Positions 26,503 to 36,108 are shown, counted from the stretch's first letter. The stretch: DNA of 64,000 bases from Paenibacillus massiliensis subsp. panacisoli DSM 21345 (GCF_000426545.1 NZ_AUFO01000008.1:44857-108856); one strand, 5' to 3'. Numbers and translations: made by a program. Notes: generated by a model from the letters alone, not told the origin.

Positions 26503-26872
26503 GTTGCACTCTACATGGGTGCGTGGATTGAAATTGGCTGAGCCAGGGCTACGTGCCTAAAGAAATGCAGTTGCACTCTACATGGGTGCGTGGATTGAAA
26601 TATCTTCAATGTGCAGTCTTCCATCCTTCAACGCAGGTCGCACTCTACATGGGTGCGTGGATTGAAATATTTTTTCGGCGATTTCTTGTGGTGCTCTTTC
26701 GACGTCGTACTCTACATGGGTGCGTGGATTGAAATAAATGCAAAAAGGACCTGATAATGAAGCCGGCAGCGGTCGCACTCTACATGGGTGCGTAGATTGA
26801 AATAACGTCGATACCTTGTGGTATATATACGATGCAGCAAGTCCCACTTTACATGAGTGTGTGCTGTAAAAT
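26503..26872 (+). CRISPR. Type I-C-like CRISPR array, 6 repeats and 5 spacers, no cas genes
   Basis: The 32-bp repeats lie at 26503-26534, 26570-26601, 26637-26668, 26704-26735, 26772-26803 and 26841-26872. They end GCGTGGATTGAAAT, the classical type I-C 3' handle. Spacers are 35, 35, 35, 36 and 37 bp. Repeats 1-2 begin GTTG and repeat 3 GTCG; repeats 4 and 5 each carry a single change. Repeat 6 is strongly degenerate (GTCCCACTTT...), marking the trailer end, so the array reads left to right. No cas gene is within the 64 kb. It is short and decaying and may be served by a cas operon elsewhere. Confidence 0.95.
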
Positions 26873-27010
26873 GAATTACACAATAATATTAGTCGGTGTC
26901 TTTGTGTCTTAGAACCTAACTACAAATGCCAAAAGCCCGCGATCCTGACGGATCACGGGCTTGTTTTTTATGCCACTCATTATTCGAAAGCACGGGACAT
27001 GCACCCACTA
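26873..27010. other. CRISPR trailer region
   Basis: No gene is present. It contains a terminator-like hairpin at 26932-26970 and then unassigned sequence up to the right repeat arm. Confidence 0.6.
26932..26970 (+). terminator. Terminator downstream of the CRISPR array
   Basis: AAGCCCGCGATC and GATCACGGGCTT pair with one mismatch around a 6-nt loop, followed by GTTTTTTA. It could end the CRISPR precursor RNA. The minus strand also has a TTTT run, so it may be bidirectional. Confidence 0.75.
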
Positions 27011-27152
27011 TAGCGGAGGGTCGAAGGAATTCTGGAGAAACGAAGTGCTCGCATTTAAAGTTCAATTGCAACTGCTAATGCTCTTAGTAAATAAAAGAAA
27101 TAGGACTTTAACAGCGATCGGAAGAAGCCTTCGAACCCGCAGCGATCTCCAC
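27011..27152 (+). repeat. Right arm of inverted ~145-bp repeat flanking the CRISPR array
   Basis: It is the partner of 26113-26256 in opposite orientation. It begins TAGCGGAGGG and ends GATCTCCAC. It carries no gene and lies ~55 bp from the ispH stop. Confidence 0.8.
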
Positions 27153-27208
27153 TAACGAACAATTGGTTTTCATGTTACCCGCTACGCATGTCTGCGCCCC
27201 CATTACAA

Positions 27209-28171
27209 TTACGTCGTGCTAGAGGCCTTGCTCTTATTCCGCACAGGCGGCAGAATCTTGCTCTTATCAATGGTACGCTTGATCTCCCAAGTCTCAGGCT
27301 TCTCATGATCATACTGCTCCAGATACTGTACTACTTCCTTCGTAATCAGAGTAGGCGTAGACGCTCCAGAGGTCACAGCGACACGCTGGATTCCCTGCAG
27401 CCATTCCTGCTTCAGCTCAGTCACATCCGCGACTCGATATGCCTTCACTCCTGCAATCTCCTCCGATACTTGAGCGAGACGGTTGGAGTTGTTGCTGCGC
27501 GGATCACCGACCACGATGACCAGTTCAGCCTGACCGGCTTGACCAGCGACGGCTTCCTGCCGAACCTGAGTAGCAAGGCAGATCTCGTTATGCACCTCGG
27601 CTATCGGGAATTTCTCCTGTAGCTTGTTCATAATGGCCTTGATATCCCACTGACTCATGGTCGTCTGATTCGTGATGATAATTTTGTCAGCAGACAGCTC
27701 CAGCCCGGCGATCTCATCCTCTTTCTCGATCAGATGAACTCGATCTGGCGCAATGCCGATGGCGCCTTCCGGCTCAGGATGCCCTTTTTTGCCGACATAG
27801 ATAATCTCATAGCCTTCTGCAACCTTCTCGCGAATCAGATCATGCGTCTTGGTCACATCAGGACAAGTGGCATCGACCGTAGTCAGGCCCTTCTCCTTGG
27901 CCAATCTTCGTACCTCCGGTGACACACCATGTGCCGTGAAGATGACCGTTCCCTGATCTACTTGCTCCAGAATTTCTAGTCGGTTAGGGCCATCCAGCGT
28001 AATGACTCCCTCCTCCTCGAACGAAGAGGTGACATGACTGTTATGAACAATCATACCAAGTATATAAATCGGACGCGGAAGATCAGGATTCTTCGCGGCC
28101 TGGCGAGCCATAACCATGGCGTCCACCACACCGTAGCAATATCCGCGCGGCGAAATTTTGACGATCTCCAA
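27209..28171 (-). CDS. ispH: 4-hydroxy-3-methylbut-2-enyl diphosphate reductase
   Basis: IspH is the last enzyme of the non-mevalonate isoprenoid pathway, an iron-sulfur protein producing IPP and DMAPP. The three cluster cysteines are visible in [26 protein letters not shown] and [12 protein letters not shown]. There are also the GMIVHNSHV loop, [11 protein letters not shown] and [14 protein letters not shown] place the start at TTG 28171 (L-E-I-V-K-I-S-P) after AGGTG; the longer reading frame adds 21 residues not typical of the family. Confidence 0.93.
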   Translation of the reverse strand: MEIVKISPRGYCYGVVDAMVMARQAAKNPDLPRPIYILGMIVHNSHVTSSFEEEGVITLDGPNRLEILEQVDQGTVIFTAHGVSPEVRRLAKEKGLTTVDATCPDVTKTHDLIREKVAEGYEIIYVGKKGHPEPEGAIGIAPDRVHLIEKEDEIAGLELSADKIIITNQTTMSQWDIKAIMNKLQEKFPIAEVHNEICLATQVRQEAVAGQAGQAELVIVVGDPRSNNSNRLAQVSEEIAGVKAYRVADVTELKQEWLQGIQRVAVTSGASTPTLITKEVVQYLEQYDHEKPETWEIKRTIDKSKILPPVRNKSKASSTT

Positions 28172-28350
28172 GATAGCACCTGCTTTCTGACGGCCTCGTG
28201 TATACAGTCTAAGAATGTATAGCGCTATTTCCATAATGGCCGCTCTATGATAATTGCTGCAAGATGAGTCGTAAGCATCCCTTGATCATCATCCACTAGC
28301 ATACTTCCCTGCATCACATAATTGTGATAGAGCTCACGTCACATTATACC

Positions 28351-29829
28351 CTATTCGAGCGGGGCCGAAAAGCTGACCGGCAGCCAGATCATAAATGTCG
28401 TCCCTTCACCGCGTCGTGTCACGACCTCAACTGAGCCGCTATGCTCATCGATAATCCACTTGGCGATCGACAGTCCCAGCCCTATACCTTCCGTCACTCC
28501 TCTAGACTCATCAGCCCGATAAAAGCGATCAAAAATATAAGGAACCTCATTCTTATCCATCCCGATCCCGGTATCGCTAATCCGTAGACCGACCTGCCCC
28601 TGATACAATGCCACATCAAGGCTGACTCTGCCCTCCGGCGTATACTTGAATGCATTATCTATGAAGATGAATAGCATTTGCTGCAAATAATCCTTGCTCC
28701 CATCCGTATATACACCATTCAGCACAGACAGATCTCCTACACTCCACTCAGCGGTCCGGTCCATATACTGAGCGCGACGTGCAACCTCCTTTACTAGTGG
28801 CTCCAGCGCAGTAGGCTGCTTATCAATGACCTGGCCTGTATCAGCTCTGGCAAGCGACAGCATATCACTGACTAGGCGACTCATGCGCTTGCCTTCGTCC
28901 GCAATATCATTAATTGCCTCCATCGACAGCTCCATTCGCATATGCTCATCCATGTCCGGTCGGTCGCTTTGCTCGGTGGTCCACATTTTCTGCAAAAATT
29001 CAATATTACCGCGGATCGTTGTCAATGGTGTCCGCAGCTCATGAGATGCATCTGCCACGAATCGGCGCTGGGCGGCATAAGAATCCTCCAGCTCTTTATA
29101 GAAGCCCTCTGTACGAGCTAACATACTGTTCACCGTTCCGATCAGCTGTCCGATCTCATCGGGTGGACCATCATACTCAATGCGTACACTAAGATCATCG
29201 CCAGATTGAATCTGGTTGGCCCCCTTGGTTACATTCACCAGAGGCTTCATGGACTTGGTCGCCAGGAACCAGCCCATGGTCGCTGCTGCAAATAACGCAA
29301 CCAGTGATCCGTATACAAGCACATTTTCCAGTCTGGTCATCAGTCGATCCTGAGACCCCGTGAATTGAGCGATCTGCAGTAGACCTATCACTTGCTGATC
29401 TAGCACAATCGGCCTTTGATAGACCATGAAGGGATTGCTGCCTACGCTCACCTTCGTGAAGCCCTGCTCTTGAATCGCCTGCTCTGGTGTAGCTGGAACT
29501 GGCAGCTCCATCTGTAGCTCTACCAGATTGTTCGATTTCTTCAGTACATCAGAGGTATAATTATATATTTGCACATAAAGCTGGCTTCTTTCCACACTGG
29601 TACCGGTCAGTCTCAGATCCAGATTCGGCTCGGTTCCATGCAAAATACTGCCAGAGTTAATCGTCAGCTTCAGCTGTTCCCGGATGCGCGGTGTCTGCTC
29701 CAGGATCAGATTCTTCACTTCGTTGTAGGTATAGAAATTAACCAGAGCATATATAGCTATACCAAATACAAGTAATACAAAAGCAAGAATACTGGAATAC
29801 CAGGCGGTTAACCGCCAGCGAATCGACAT
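28351..29829 (-). CDS. Sensor histidine kinase (MprB/CssS-like)
   Basis: This membrane kinase has helices at about 8-29 and 185-205 bracketing an extracytoplasmic domain of ~155 residues. A HAMP domain, the HisKA box FVADASHELRTPLTTIRGN and a HATPase domain with FIDNAFKYTPEG, SDTGIGMDKNEVPYIFDRFY and GIGLGLSIAKWI follow. The ATG at 29829 begins one base after the regulator stop, with GAGAGGTG upstream. The neighbourhood with an HtrA protease suggests an envelope-stress sensor like CssS or MprB; this is inference. Confidence 0.88.
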   Translation of the reverse strand: MSIRWRLTAWYSSILAFVLLVFGIAIYALVNFYTYNEVKNLILEQTPRIREQLKLTINSGSILHGTEPNLDLRLTGTSVERSQLYVQIYNYTSDVLKKSNNLVELQMELPVPATPEQAIQEQGFTKVSVGSNPFMVYQRPIVLDQQVIGLLQIAQFTGSQDRLMTRLENVLVYGSLVALFAAATMGWFLATKSMKPLVNVTKGANQIQSGDDLSVRIEYDGPPDEIGQLIGTVNSMLARTEGFYKELEDSYAAQRRFVADASHELRTPLTTIRGNIEFLQKMWTTEQSDRPDMDEHMRMELSMEAINDIADEGKRMSRLVSDMLSLARADTGQVIDKQPTALEPLVKEVARRAQYMDRTAEWSVGDLSVLNGVYTDGSKDYLQQMLFIFIDNAFKYTPEGRVSLDVALYQGQVGLRISDTGIGMDKNEVPYIFDRFYRADESRGVTEGIGLGLSIAKWIIDEHSGSVEVVTRRGEGTTFMIWLPVSFSAPLE

Positions 29830-29830
29830 G

Positions 29831-30520
29831 CTATGAGTCACCTCTCAAGATGTAGCCAGCCCCACGAATGGTCTGAATAATACGCTTCCCACCATACTCC
29901 TCTGTCTTCTGACGCAGCATCGCAATGTACACCTCTAATACATTGGATTCACCGCTGTAATCGTACCCCCAGATTTTATCCATGATAAGATCACGAGATA
30001 GCACACGCTTGGGATTTTGCATGAATAAATGCAGCAATTCGAACTCCTTGGCCGTCAACTCCAAGCGATGTCCACCCCGAACCACCTCACGGGAATCCAT
30101 ATCCAGCATCAGATCCTCGAACGTCAGCGCCTGTGCTGCACCCGACTGCTGTTCTGATTTGCGACGCAGTAGTGCTCTTACACGGGCCAGCAGCTCCTCC
30201 AGTGCGAAAGGCTTGACCAAATAATCATCGGCCCCTGTATCGAGTCCTTTCACCCGATTCTCTACCTCATCCTTGGCCGTCAGCATCAGGATTGGAACCG
30301 TACTCCCTGCTGCCCGAAGTCTTCGGCATACCTCAAAGCCATCAACCTGCGGCATCATGACATCCAGCACCAGTAGGTCTGGCTCCTGCGATAGCATCTG
30401 GGTCAAGCCCTCTGCACCATTCGAGGCTGTTGCAACCTCATATCCATCAAAGGCAAGACCACGACGAAGCATGGACACAATTTTATCATCATCATCAATA
30501 ATCAGTATTCTTGAACGCAT
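29831..30520 (-). CDS. OmpR/PhoB-family response regulator (MprA/CssR-like)
   Basis: The receiver domain has LIIDDDDKIVSMLRRGL, phosphoacceptor Asp53 in LVLDVMMPQVDGFEV, MLTAKDE and YLVKPF. The winged helix includes LTAKEFELLHLFMQNPKRVL and IIQTIRGAGYIL. It is cotranscribed with the kinase gene. AAGGAG lies 11 nt before the ATG at 30520. The best overall resemblance is to MprA-type regulators that control HtrA-family proteases, which fits the protease gene immediately upstream. Confidence 0.92.
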   Translation of the reverse strand: MRSRILIIDDDDKIVSMLRRGLAFDGYEVATASNGAEGLTQMLSQEPDLLVLDVMMPQVDGFEVCRRLRAAGSTVPILMLTAKDEVENRVKGLDTGADDYLVKPFALEELLARVRALLRRKSEQQSGAAQALTFEDLMLDMDSREVVRGGHRLELTAKEFELLHLFMQNPKRVLSRDLIMDKIWGYDYSGESNVLEVYIAMLRQKTEEYGGKRIIQTIRGAGYILRGDS

Positions 30521-30575
30521 CAACGATCGGACTCCTTCTTATCATAAGCTACATCTATTGTAGCAGGTTCATCAT

Positions 30576-30622
30576 AAAAAAACGAAGCAAAGGAGATCCG
30601 TTGCCAAAAGCCCCTTTGCTTC
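30576..30622 (-). terminator. htrA terminator
   Basis: On the minus strand GAAGCAAAGGGG and CTCCTTTGCTTC pair, followed by GTTTTTTTA. It separates the protease gene from the two-component pair. Confidence 0.85.
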
Positions 30623-30636
30623 GCTTAACTCATGTT

Positions 30637-32250
30637 TTATGGCTGCTGTGTGCTGCCAGGTGTAGTAGTCTGATTCGTATTAAAATCATTCTTATTGCCG
30701 ATCTTCACCGGCAAGTCGATCTTCTTACCGAAGCGTTCGATATTCAATGTAATGGTCGATCCTACGGATTGCTTCTGAATAAAGTCGATCAGCTCTTGCG
30801 TCGTTGCATACTTCGTTCCATTAGCCCCGATGATGATATCATACGAACGCAGGTCCGCTTGATAGGCGGGTGATCTGTAAATGACCTCTCCCACGACAGA
30901 GCCTTCTGTCAGGGAAGTATCCATTTCCTTAGCCACCTCAGGTGTCAGATTCATCAATGTAGCGCCAATGAACGGCACAGGCTCTTTCGGAATCTCCTGA
31001 TTGTTCTTCAGCTTCTCCACGACGGACTTGATCGTATTGGATGGGATGGCGAAGCCAATACCCTGTGCATCCGCACTAACGGCTACGTTCATGCCAATGA
31101 CTTGCCCCTGCAAGTTCAAGAGCGGGCCACCAGAGTTACCTGGGTTGATGGAGGCATCTGTCTGTATCAGATTCTTATACTGCGTTGGGCGTCCAGTAGA
31201 TTGGTCGTTGATCGTAATAGTACGTCCTGTCGCACTAAGAACTCCTGCAGTAACGGAATGCTCGAAGCCCTCGGGATTTCCGATCGCAACCATCCATTCA
31301 CCTACCTGTGCCTGATCCGAATCACCAAGCTGGACGGTCGGGAAGTTGTCCCCTTCAATCTTCAATACAGCAAGATCCAGGTCAGCACTGCTGCCGAGTA
31401 CCTTCGCCTCGAAAGGCTTGTTGTTGTTCTCCAGTGTTACTTGTACTACATCTGCTCCATCAATTACGTGATTGTTGGTCAGAATATAGCCTGTTTTATC
31501 AAAAATAAAACCTGAGCCAATTCCCAGCGGGGTCAATTGGCCATTGCCAGAGTTGGAGTTATTCTGGCTGTTGCTCCCTCCCTGATCTCCAAAGAAATAT
31601 TGATAGAGCGGATCATTAAAGTAGGGGCTGCTCTGGCGGCTGCGACCACTGGACTGCTTAACAAGTGTCTCAATCTTCACGACCGCTGGACTGGCTGTCT
31701 TCACGACGGATTGTACATCCGCTGCCCCGGCTGGCAATGACGCTGTCACTGCATTGGAGCTGTTGCCATTGTTGCTTGAGCCCGATGACTGCTCCTGCTG
31801 AACAGCCGGTGCGAGAGCACTCTTGCCTGTGAACAGATTCGTTACATCTGATGTATACATCAACGCGGTAATGACAAGCGCACCAGCCATGAACGAGAGA
31901 AACATCGATTTGAAGGATGAGCCTGATTTAGGTTGCTTACTCTGCTTGAAATTCCAATTCCCTTCTCCACGACCATTACCTTCAGGGCGGCCTTGGCTGG
32001 ATGAATGGGATGAATCACGATAGCCTAATGGAATCGGCTTGATCGGATCTGGTGGGGTCATCTGAACCTCCTCCCGACGGGGCGCATCTGCCTCGGATGA
32101 ACCAGAACGCTGATCATTGGAATTCATGGATGAGAACGGACCATATGAATAATAGTAGGAAGAGTCATTTTTTCGCTCATTCGATCCATTCCTCTGATCA
32201 TCCTGCTCTCCGTACCGGGAATTCGAGTTTTTGTTTTTGTAATCGTCCAT
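30637..32250 (-). CDS. htrA: HtrA/DegP-like membrane-anchored serine protease with PDZ domain
   Basis: A disordered cytoplasmic N-terminus of ~110 residues, rich in Ser, Asn and Gln, precedes one membrane helix (FLSFMAGALVITALMYTS). Outside lies a trypsin-like domain with a catalytic triad seen as NNHVIDGAD (His ~261), SSADLDLAVLKI (Asp ~292) and INPGNSGGPLLN (Ser ~373). A C-terminal PDZ domain (VGEVIYRSPAYQADLRSYDI) follows. HtrA degrades misfolded secreted proteins. The ATG at 32250 suits the GGAGGAG upstream; an in-frame TTG lies in the ribosome site. A TATAAT-like -10 reads on the minus strand at 32338-32343. Confidence 0.93.
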   Translation of the reverse strand: MDDYKNKNSNSRYGEQDDQRNGSNERKNDSSYYYSYGPFSSMNSNDQRSGSSEADAPRREEVQMTPPDPIKPIPLGYRDSSHSSSQGRPEGNGRGEGNWNFKQSKQPKSGSSFKSMFLSFMAGALVITALMYTSDVTNLFTGKSALAPAVQQEQSSGSSNNGNSSNAVTASLPAGAADVQSVVKTASPAVVKIETLVKQSSGRSRQSSPYFNDPLYQYFFGDQGGSNSQNNSNSGNGQLTPLGIGSGFIFDKTGYILTNNHVIDGADVVQVTLENNNKPFEAKVLGSSADLDLAVLKIEGDNFPTVQLGDSDQAQVGEWMVAIGNPEGFEHSVTAGVLSATGRTITINDQSTGRPTQYKNLIQTDASINPGNSGGPLLNLQGQVIGMNVAVSADAQGIGFAIPSNTIKSVVEKLKNNQEIPKEPVPFIGATLMNLTPEVAKEMDTSLTEGSVVGEVIYRSPAYQADLRSYDIIIGANGTKYATTQELIDFIQKQSVGSTITLNIERFGKKIDLPVKIGNKNDFNTNQTTTPGSTQQP

Positions 32251-32359
32251 CATGTATCTCCTCCTCAACCCTTAGAATCAAGGTGTTTGTTAACTGTTTT
32301 TATTTTGTACCTTAAACCTTAATTGCACATTAAAAACATTATAAAAGTTGATAAAAGCT

Positions 32360-32390
32360 AAAAACCCCCGGTCTATATAGACCGAGGGCT
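32360..32390 (-). terminator. SASP gene terminator
   Basis: On the minus strand the stem CCCTCGGTCTA/TAGACCGGGGG ends with TTTTTAG, ~75 bp after the SASP stop and just upstream of the htrA promoter. Confidence 0.8.
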
Positions 32391-32464
32391 TGCTATTCTT
32401 CATATGCACATTGCAAAAGTCAGCTTCGCAATACTAAGCTGTCTTTGCTATCGCGTCCTTGCAA

Positions 32465-32740
32465 TTATTGTTGATTTGTGGAGCCAGATCCGAATTTTTC
32501 GTTCGGTGTCTTATAGTTGTCCTGTACTTTTTGGCGCTGGGAACCTTGTACTTTTTTGTTGACGCCAGCAGCTGTATCAGCACCAAATTCTGCATCATAC
32601 TTTTCATTTGGTGTCTGATAATTGTCTTGCACTTTGTTTTGTTGAGCTTGTTTTACTTTTTGAGCAACCTGTTGCGTGTCCTGACCAAATTCCGTACCTT
32701 GTGCACCAAGACCCGCTTTAGACGGCTGTTTGTTGTTCAC
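32465..32740 (-). CDS. sspE: Gamma-type small acid-soluble spore protein
   Basis: This 91-aa Gln/Asn-rich protein has two related blocks: GTEFGQDTQQVAQKVKQAQ and AEFGADTAAGVNKKVQGS. These echo the TEFASET repeats of Bacillus SspE, cut by the Gpr protease at germination as an amino-acid reserve. The repeated VQDNYQTPNEKY and VQDNYKTPNEKF segments mark an internal duplication. It starts at GTG 32740, 7 nt after AGGAGG. A convincing sigma-G promoter lies 49 bp upstream, so expression should be confined to the forespore. Confidence 0.9.
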   Translation of the reverse strand: MNNKQPSKAGLGAQGTEFGQDTQQVAQKVKQAQQNKVQDNYQTPNEKYDAEFGADTAAGVNKKVQGSQRQKVQDNYKTPNEKFGSGSTNQQ

Positions 32741-32788
32741 GATAATTCCTCCTGTATAATGAGTTTGGGAACTTGTCTGTCCCGCACA

Positions 32789-32818
32789 TATTATGTGAAG
32801 GCGACTCCTACATTATTC
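32789..32818 (-). promoter_or_regulatory. Sigma-G promoter of the SASP gene
   Basis: On the minus strand GAATA (-35) and CATAATA (-10) are separated by 18 bp, fitting the sigma-G consensus (GMATR-N18-CATNMTA). Confidence 0.75.
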
Positions 32819-32852
32819 AGGTGATCCCAGCCAGCGTTGCCTATGTGCTTCA

Positions 32853-33686
32853 TTAAAGAGACTCGTCAAGCATGGATTCAGGTATCATCTTGTGCACCTG
32901 GATGGCCTTCTTGAATTCCGCCATCATTTGCTCAGTGCAGCGGCCACCTCCCCGCTTGATGATCTGGACCTCGACGTCTTTTTTACCCCATTCCTCATAG
33001 ACCTGCTTGGTCGTGGCAAAATACAAATCAATCTTGCGCCCTTTGATCGCCGAGCCTGTATCTGCAACAATTCCATAGCCGTATCCCGGAATATACAAAA
33101 TGCTCCCAAGGGGGAATGTACGTGGATCGGCTGCTATCGTAGACAACGTATTCTTGTCCCTCGTAACCTTTACTCCTGAATAAGTAATGCCATATTGCGG
33201 ATGATTAGGACGTTTGCCTGTAGATTCGAAGCCAGCCGTATAACCGGTGGCCGTCACCTTCATAGTCGTTATGACCTGCTCTGCAGTTGGTGCCAGAACG
33301 GGTACTGAATTAAGCTCCAGGTTATCAGGCTTCCGTATGGTCCTTGCCTCAGGTCGGCGGATTGGCTTACCATGTAGCTCTGTCATCCAGCCTACACCAC
33401 CGCCTTCGTTTGGATGAAGCATGCTCATCATTCCCTGAGTCAGGCCTCCCCATAGTCCTGCATATGCAGGAGCTGGTGCCTGAAAGTCTTCCCACGACAG
33501 GCCTGCTTCCTCCTGCCAATGTGCATGATACGAAGTACTATATGGATCATACTCTACTAAGGCCCCTGAAGACTGAACTTGTAGCGCAGATGGCTGCTCA
33601 AAGGCATGGGCCTCCGCTATCGGTAGCATAAACAAAGCCCACAACATAACGACAAAAATCCTTTGCCGCAAAATCACTGATTTCAT
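32853..33686 (-). CDS. Secreted 3D-domain protein (cell-wall-associated, MltA/YabE-type fold)
   Basis: A signal peptide ([20 protein letters not shown]...AEAHA) is followed by a long linker. The C-terminal 3D domain shows [55 protein letters not shown] and KGRKIDLYF with the three conserved Asp residues. Such domains occur in resuscitation factors and lytic transglycosylase-like wall enzymes, so peptidoglycan remodelling, possibly at germination, is likely. No LysM or SH3 domain is present. GGGGAGG lies 7 nt before the ATG. Confidence 0.87.
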   Translation of the reverse strand: MKSVILRQRIFVVMLWALFMLPIAEAHAFEQPSALQVQSSGALVEYDPYSTSYHAHWQEEAGLSWEDFQAPAPAYAGLWGGLTQGMMSMLHPNEGGGVGWMTELHGKPIRRPEARTIRKPDNLELNSVPVLAPTAEQVITTMKVTATGYTAGFESTGKRPNHPQYGITYSGVKVTRDKNTLSTIAADPRTFPLGSILYIPGYGYGIVADTGSAIKGRKIDLYFATTKQVYEEWGKKDVEVQIIKRGGGRCTEQMMAEFKKAIQVHKMIPESMLDESL

Positions 33687-33800
33687 TCAAAAACCTCCCC
33701 TTGTTCCAAAGGTTTTCCAGAAATCAGCCGAAATATACGGCAAAGGATTATATTAACCATCACGCATGTGCAAGTTTAATAGTCTTTTAGTGGCTTGAGA

Positions 33801-35738
33801 CTAGATCGTCTTGGAGTCAATTTGCTCCTTCAGAATAGCAATCAGCTCATCCAGTGGCTTCACGCCAAGGTCACCCTCGCCACGCTTACGTACGGATACG
33901 GATTTATCATTCTTCTCATTCTCACCAACTACGAGCATATAAGGAATCTTCTCAAGCTGGGCTTCACGAATCTTGTAGCCAAGCTTCTCATTGCGCAGAT
34001 CCTCATCCACTGCAACTCCAGCCAGACGCAGCTTGTCAGCCACTTCCTTGGCATAGTCATCATAGTTCGTGGAGACTGGAATAATTTTGGCTTGTACCGG
34101 AGACAGCCACAGCGGCAGATTGCCCGCAAAATTCTCCAGCAGGAAGGCAGTAAAGCGCTCCATCGTACCCAGAATACCGCGATGCAGCACGACTGGACGG
34201 TGTTTTTGTCCATCCTCGCCTACATACTCCAGCTCGAAGCGCTCTGGCAGCAGGAAGTCGATCTGAACCGTCGAGAGCGTCTCTTCTTTACCAAGTGCCG
34301 TCTTGACCTGTACATCTAGCTTCGGACCGTAGAAGGCTGCTTCTCCCTCTGCTTCGAAGAACGGCAATCCTGTCTCTTCAACAACCTCACGCAGCATGCT
34401 TTGTGCTGTATTCCACATTTCATCATTATCGAAGTACTTCTCGGTATCCTGTGGGTCACGATAGGACAGGCGGAAGCGATAATCGTGAATGCCGAAATCC
34501 TTGTAAGCAATCATGATCAGATCAATTACCCGTTTGAATTCGTCCTTGATCTGATCCAGGCGTACGAAAAGGTGAGCATCATTCAGAGTCATGGCGCGCA
34601 CCCGATGCAGACCTGTCAGTGCACCGGACATCTCGTAGCGATGCATTGTACCAAGCTCCGCAATACGAATCGGCAGATCACGATAGCTGTGCATCTCACT
34701 CTTGTATACCATCATGTGGTGAGGACAGTTCATCGGGCGTAATACCAGCGACTCGTTATCCATCTCCATGACTGGGAACATATCCTCCTGATAATGCTCC
34801 CAGTGTCCCGAGGTCTTGTACAGCTCCACATTTCCCAGTACAGGTGTGTATACGTGCTGGTAGCCAAGCTTCTCCTCCAGATCTACGATATAACGCTCCA
34901 GCGTCCGGCGCAGCTTGGCGCCGTTCGGCAGCCAGATCGGAAGACCTTGTCCAACAAGCTGTGAGAAATTGAACATGCCGAGCTCTTTCCCCAGCTTACG
35001 GTGATCCCGCTTTTTGGCTTCCTCCAGAAAATGCAGATGCTCGTCCAGCTGAGCCTTCTTCACGAACGCAGTTCCATATACCCGTTGTAGCATCTTGTTC
35101 TTGCTATCTCCGCGCCAGTAAGCTCCAGCGACATTCATCAGCTTGAATACCTTCAGCTTGCTGGTAGAAGGCACATGGGGTCCGCGGCACAAGTCGACGA
35201 ACTCACCTTGCTCATACAGGCTAATAATGCTGTCCTCAGGCAGGTCACGAATCAACTCCAGCTTATACGGATCGCCCATTTCGCCGAACAAGGCCAGAGC
35301 TTCCTCACGGCTAACTTCCTTACGCACGATTGGCAGATTCTCATTTACGATGCGCTCCATTTCCTTCTCGATCTTCTGCAGATCCTCCGGATTCAGGGAA
35401 TGCTCAAGGTCCATATCGTAGTAGAAGCCATCCTCAATGACAGGCCCTACCCCTAGATGAACTTCATTTTTACCGAATAATCTTTTCACGGCTTGTGCCA
35501 GCAAATGAGCGGTACTGTGGCGAATAACCTCCAGTCCCTCTGGAGCATCCTGAGTCACAATCTCAATCTGTGCTCCCTCTGTCAGCTTGGTGGACAGATC
35601 CACCACAATTCCGTTTAGCTTGCCCGCTACAGCGTTCTTACGCAGACCGCTGCTAATGGAAGCGGCCACATCCTCAATACTGCTACCTTCTGCATATTCC
35701 CGAACAGAGCCGTCCGGCAAATGAATACTTACTGCCAT
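33801..35738 (-). CDS. thrS: Threonyl-tRNA synthetase
   Basis: This class II synthetase charges tRNA-Thr. Domains in order are TGS ([20 protein letters not shown]), the editing domain with [15 protein letters not shown], the catalytic core with [31 protein letters not shown], and the anticodon-binding region ([18 protein letters not shown]). About 645 aa is the usual size. GAGGAGG lies 9 nt before the ATG at 35738. It is controlled by a T-box leader. Confidence 0.96.
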   Translation of the reverse strand: MAVSIHLPDGSVREYAEGSSIEDVAASISSGLRKNAVAGKLNGIVVDLSTKLTEGAQIEIVTQDAPEGLEVIRHSTAHLLAQAVKRLFGKNEVHLGVGPVIEDGFYYDMDLEHSLNPEDLQKIEKEMERIVNENLPIVRKEVSREEALALFGEMGDPYKLELIRDLPEDSIISLYEQGEFVDLCRGPHVPSTSKLKVFKLMNVAGAYWRGDSKNKMLQRVYGTAFVKKAQLDEHLHFLEEAKKRDHRKLGKELGMFNFSQLVGQGLPIWLPNGAKLRRTLERYIVDLEEKLGYQHVYTPVLGNVELYKTSGHWEHYQEDMFPVMEMDNESLVLRPMNCPHHMMVYKSEMHSYRDLPIRIAELGTMHRYEMSGALTGLHRVRAMTLNDAHLFVRLDQIKDEFKRVIDLIMIAYKDFGIHDYRFRLSYRDPQDTEKYFDNDEMWNTAQSMLREVVEETGLPFFEAEGEAAFYGPKLDVQVKTALGKEETLSTVQIDFLLPERFELEYVGEDGQKHRPVVLHRGILGTMERFTAFLLENFAGNLPLWLSPVQAKIIPVSTNYDDYAKEVADKLRLAGVAVDEDLRNEKLGYKIREAQLEKIPYMLVVGENEKNDKSVSVRKRGEGDLGVKPLDELIAILKEQIDSKTI

Positions 35739-35804
35739 GTTGTGCTTCCTCCTCATTGTTAATAACAGGTTCGCCCGGGACGCCCGGTTCTTATTTGTAT
35801 ACAC

Positions 35805-36106
35805 ACAAAAAACACCCGTCCCGGTATCAAGGGACGAGTGTGTGCTCGTGGTTCCACCCTAATTTGGCTGATTTATGCGTCCAATCCAGTAATTCGCTAC
35901 TAGACCAGCATGCTGCATTCAGCCCTCAATTGGCATCCTGTAACGGGGACGACTCGTCTGTTCCTAAACATCGGATTAGTCTACAGCCGACTTTCAGAAC
36001 AGCAGCTATGAAGGGGTCAATCACAGGTGGGCTCGTAAGGAAATTTCAGCCTGAGTTTCCTCTCTCTGGGACGTCCAGTCCATGATTGCTGTCTTCATCA
36101 TCGCTT
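35805..36106 (-). promoter_or_regulatory. T-box leader of thrS, specifier ACC (Thr)
   Basis: The T-box sequence AGGGTGGAACCACG is at 35847-35860 (minus). A terminator stem ACACCCGTCCC/GGGACGAGTGT (35812-35841) with TTTTTT follows. Stem I begins right after the ytxC stop. CAATCA pairs with TGATTG, and the next bases, 36017-36015, read ACC, a Thr codon, above the ATGAAG/CTTCAT base helix. The AGAGAG element of the distal stem I is also present. Uncharged tRNA-Thr should stabilise the antiterminator. Confidence 0.92.
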
Positions 36107-36108
36107 TT

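Noticed and set aside
26578..26883. Minus-strand reading frame with repeated STHPCRV segments
   Set aside because: It is the translation of the CRISPR repeats, not a gene.
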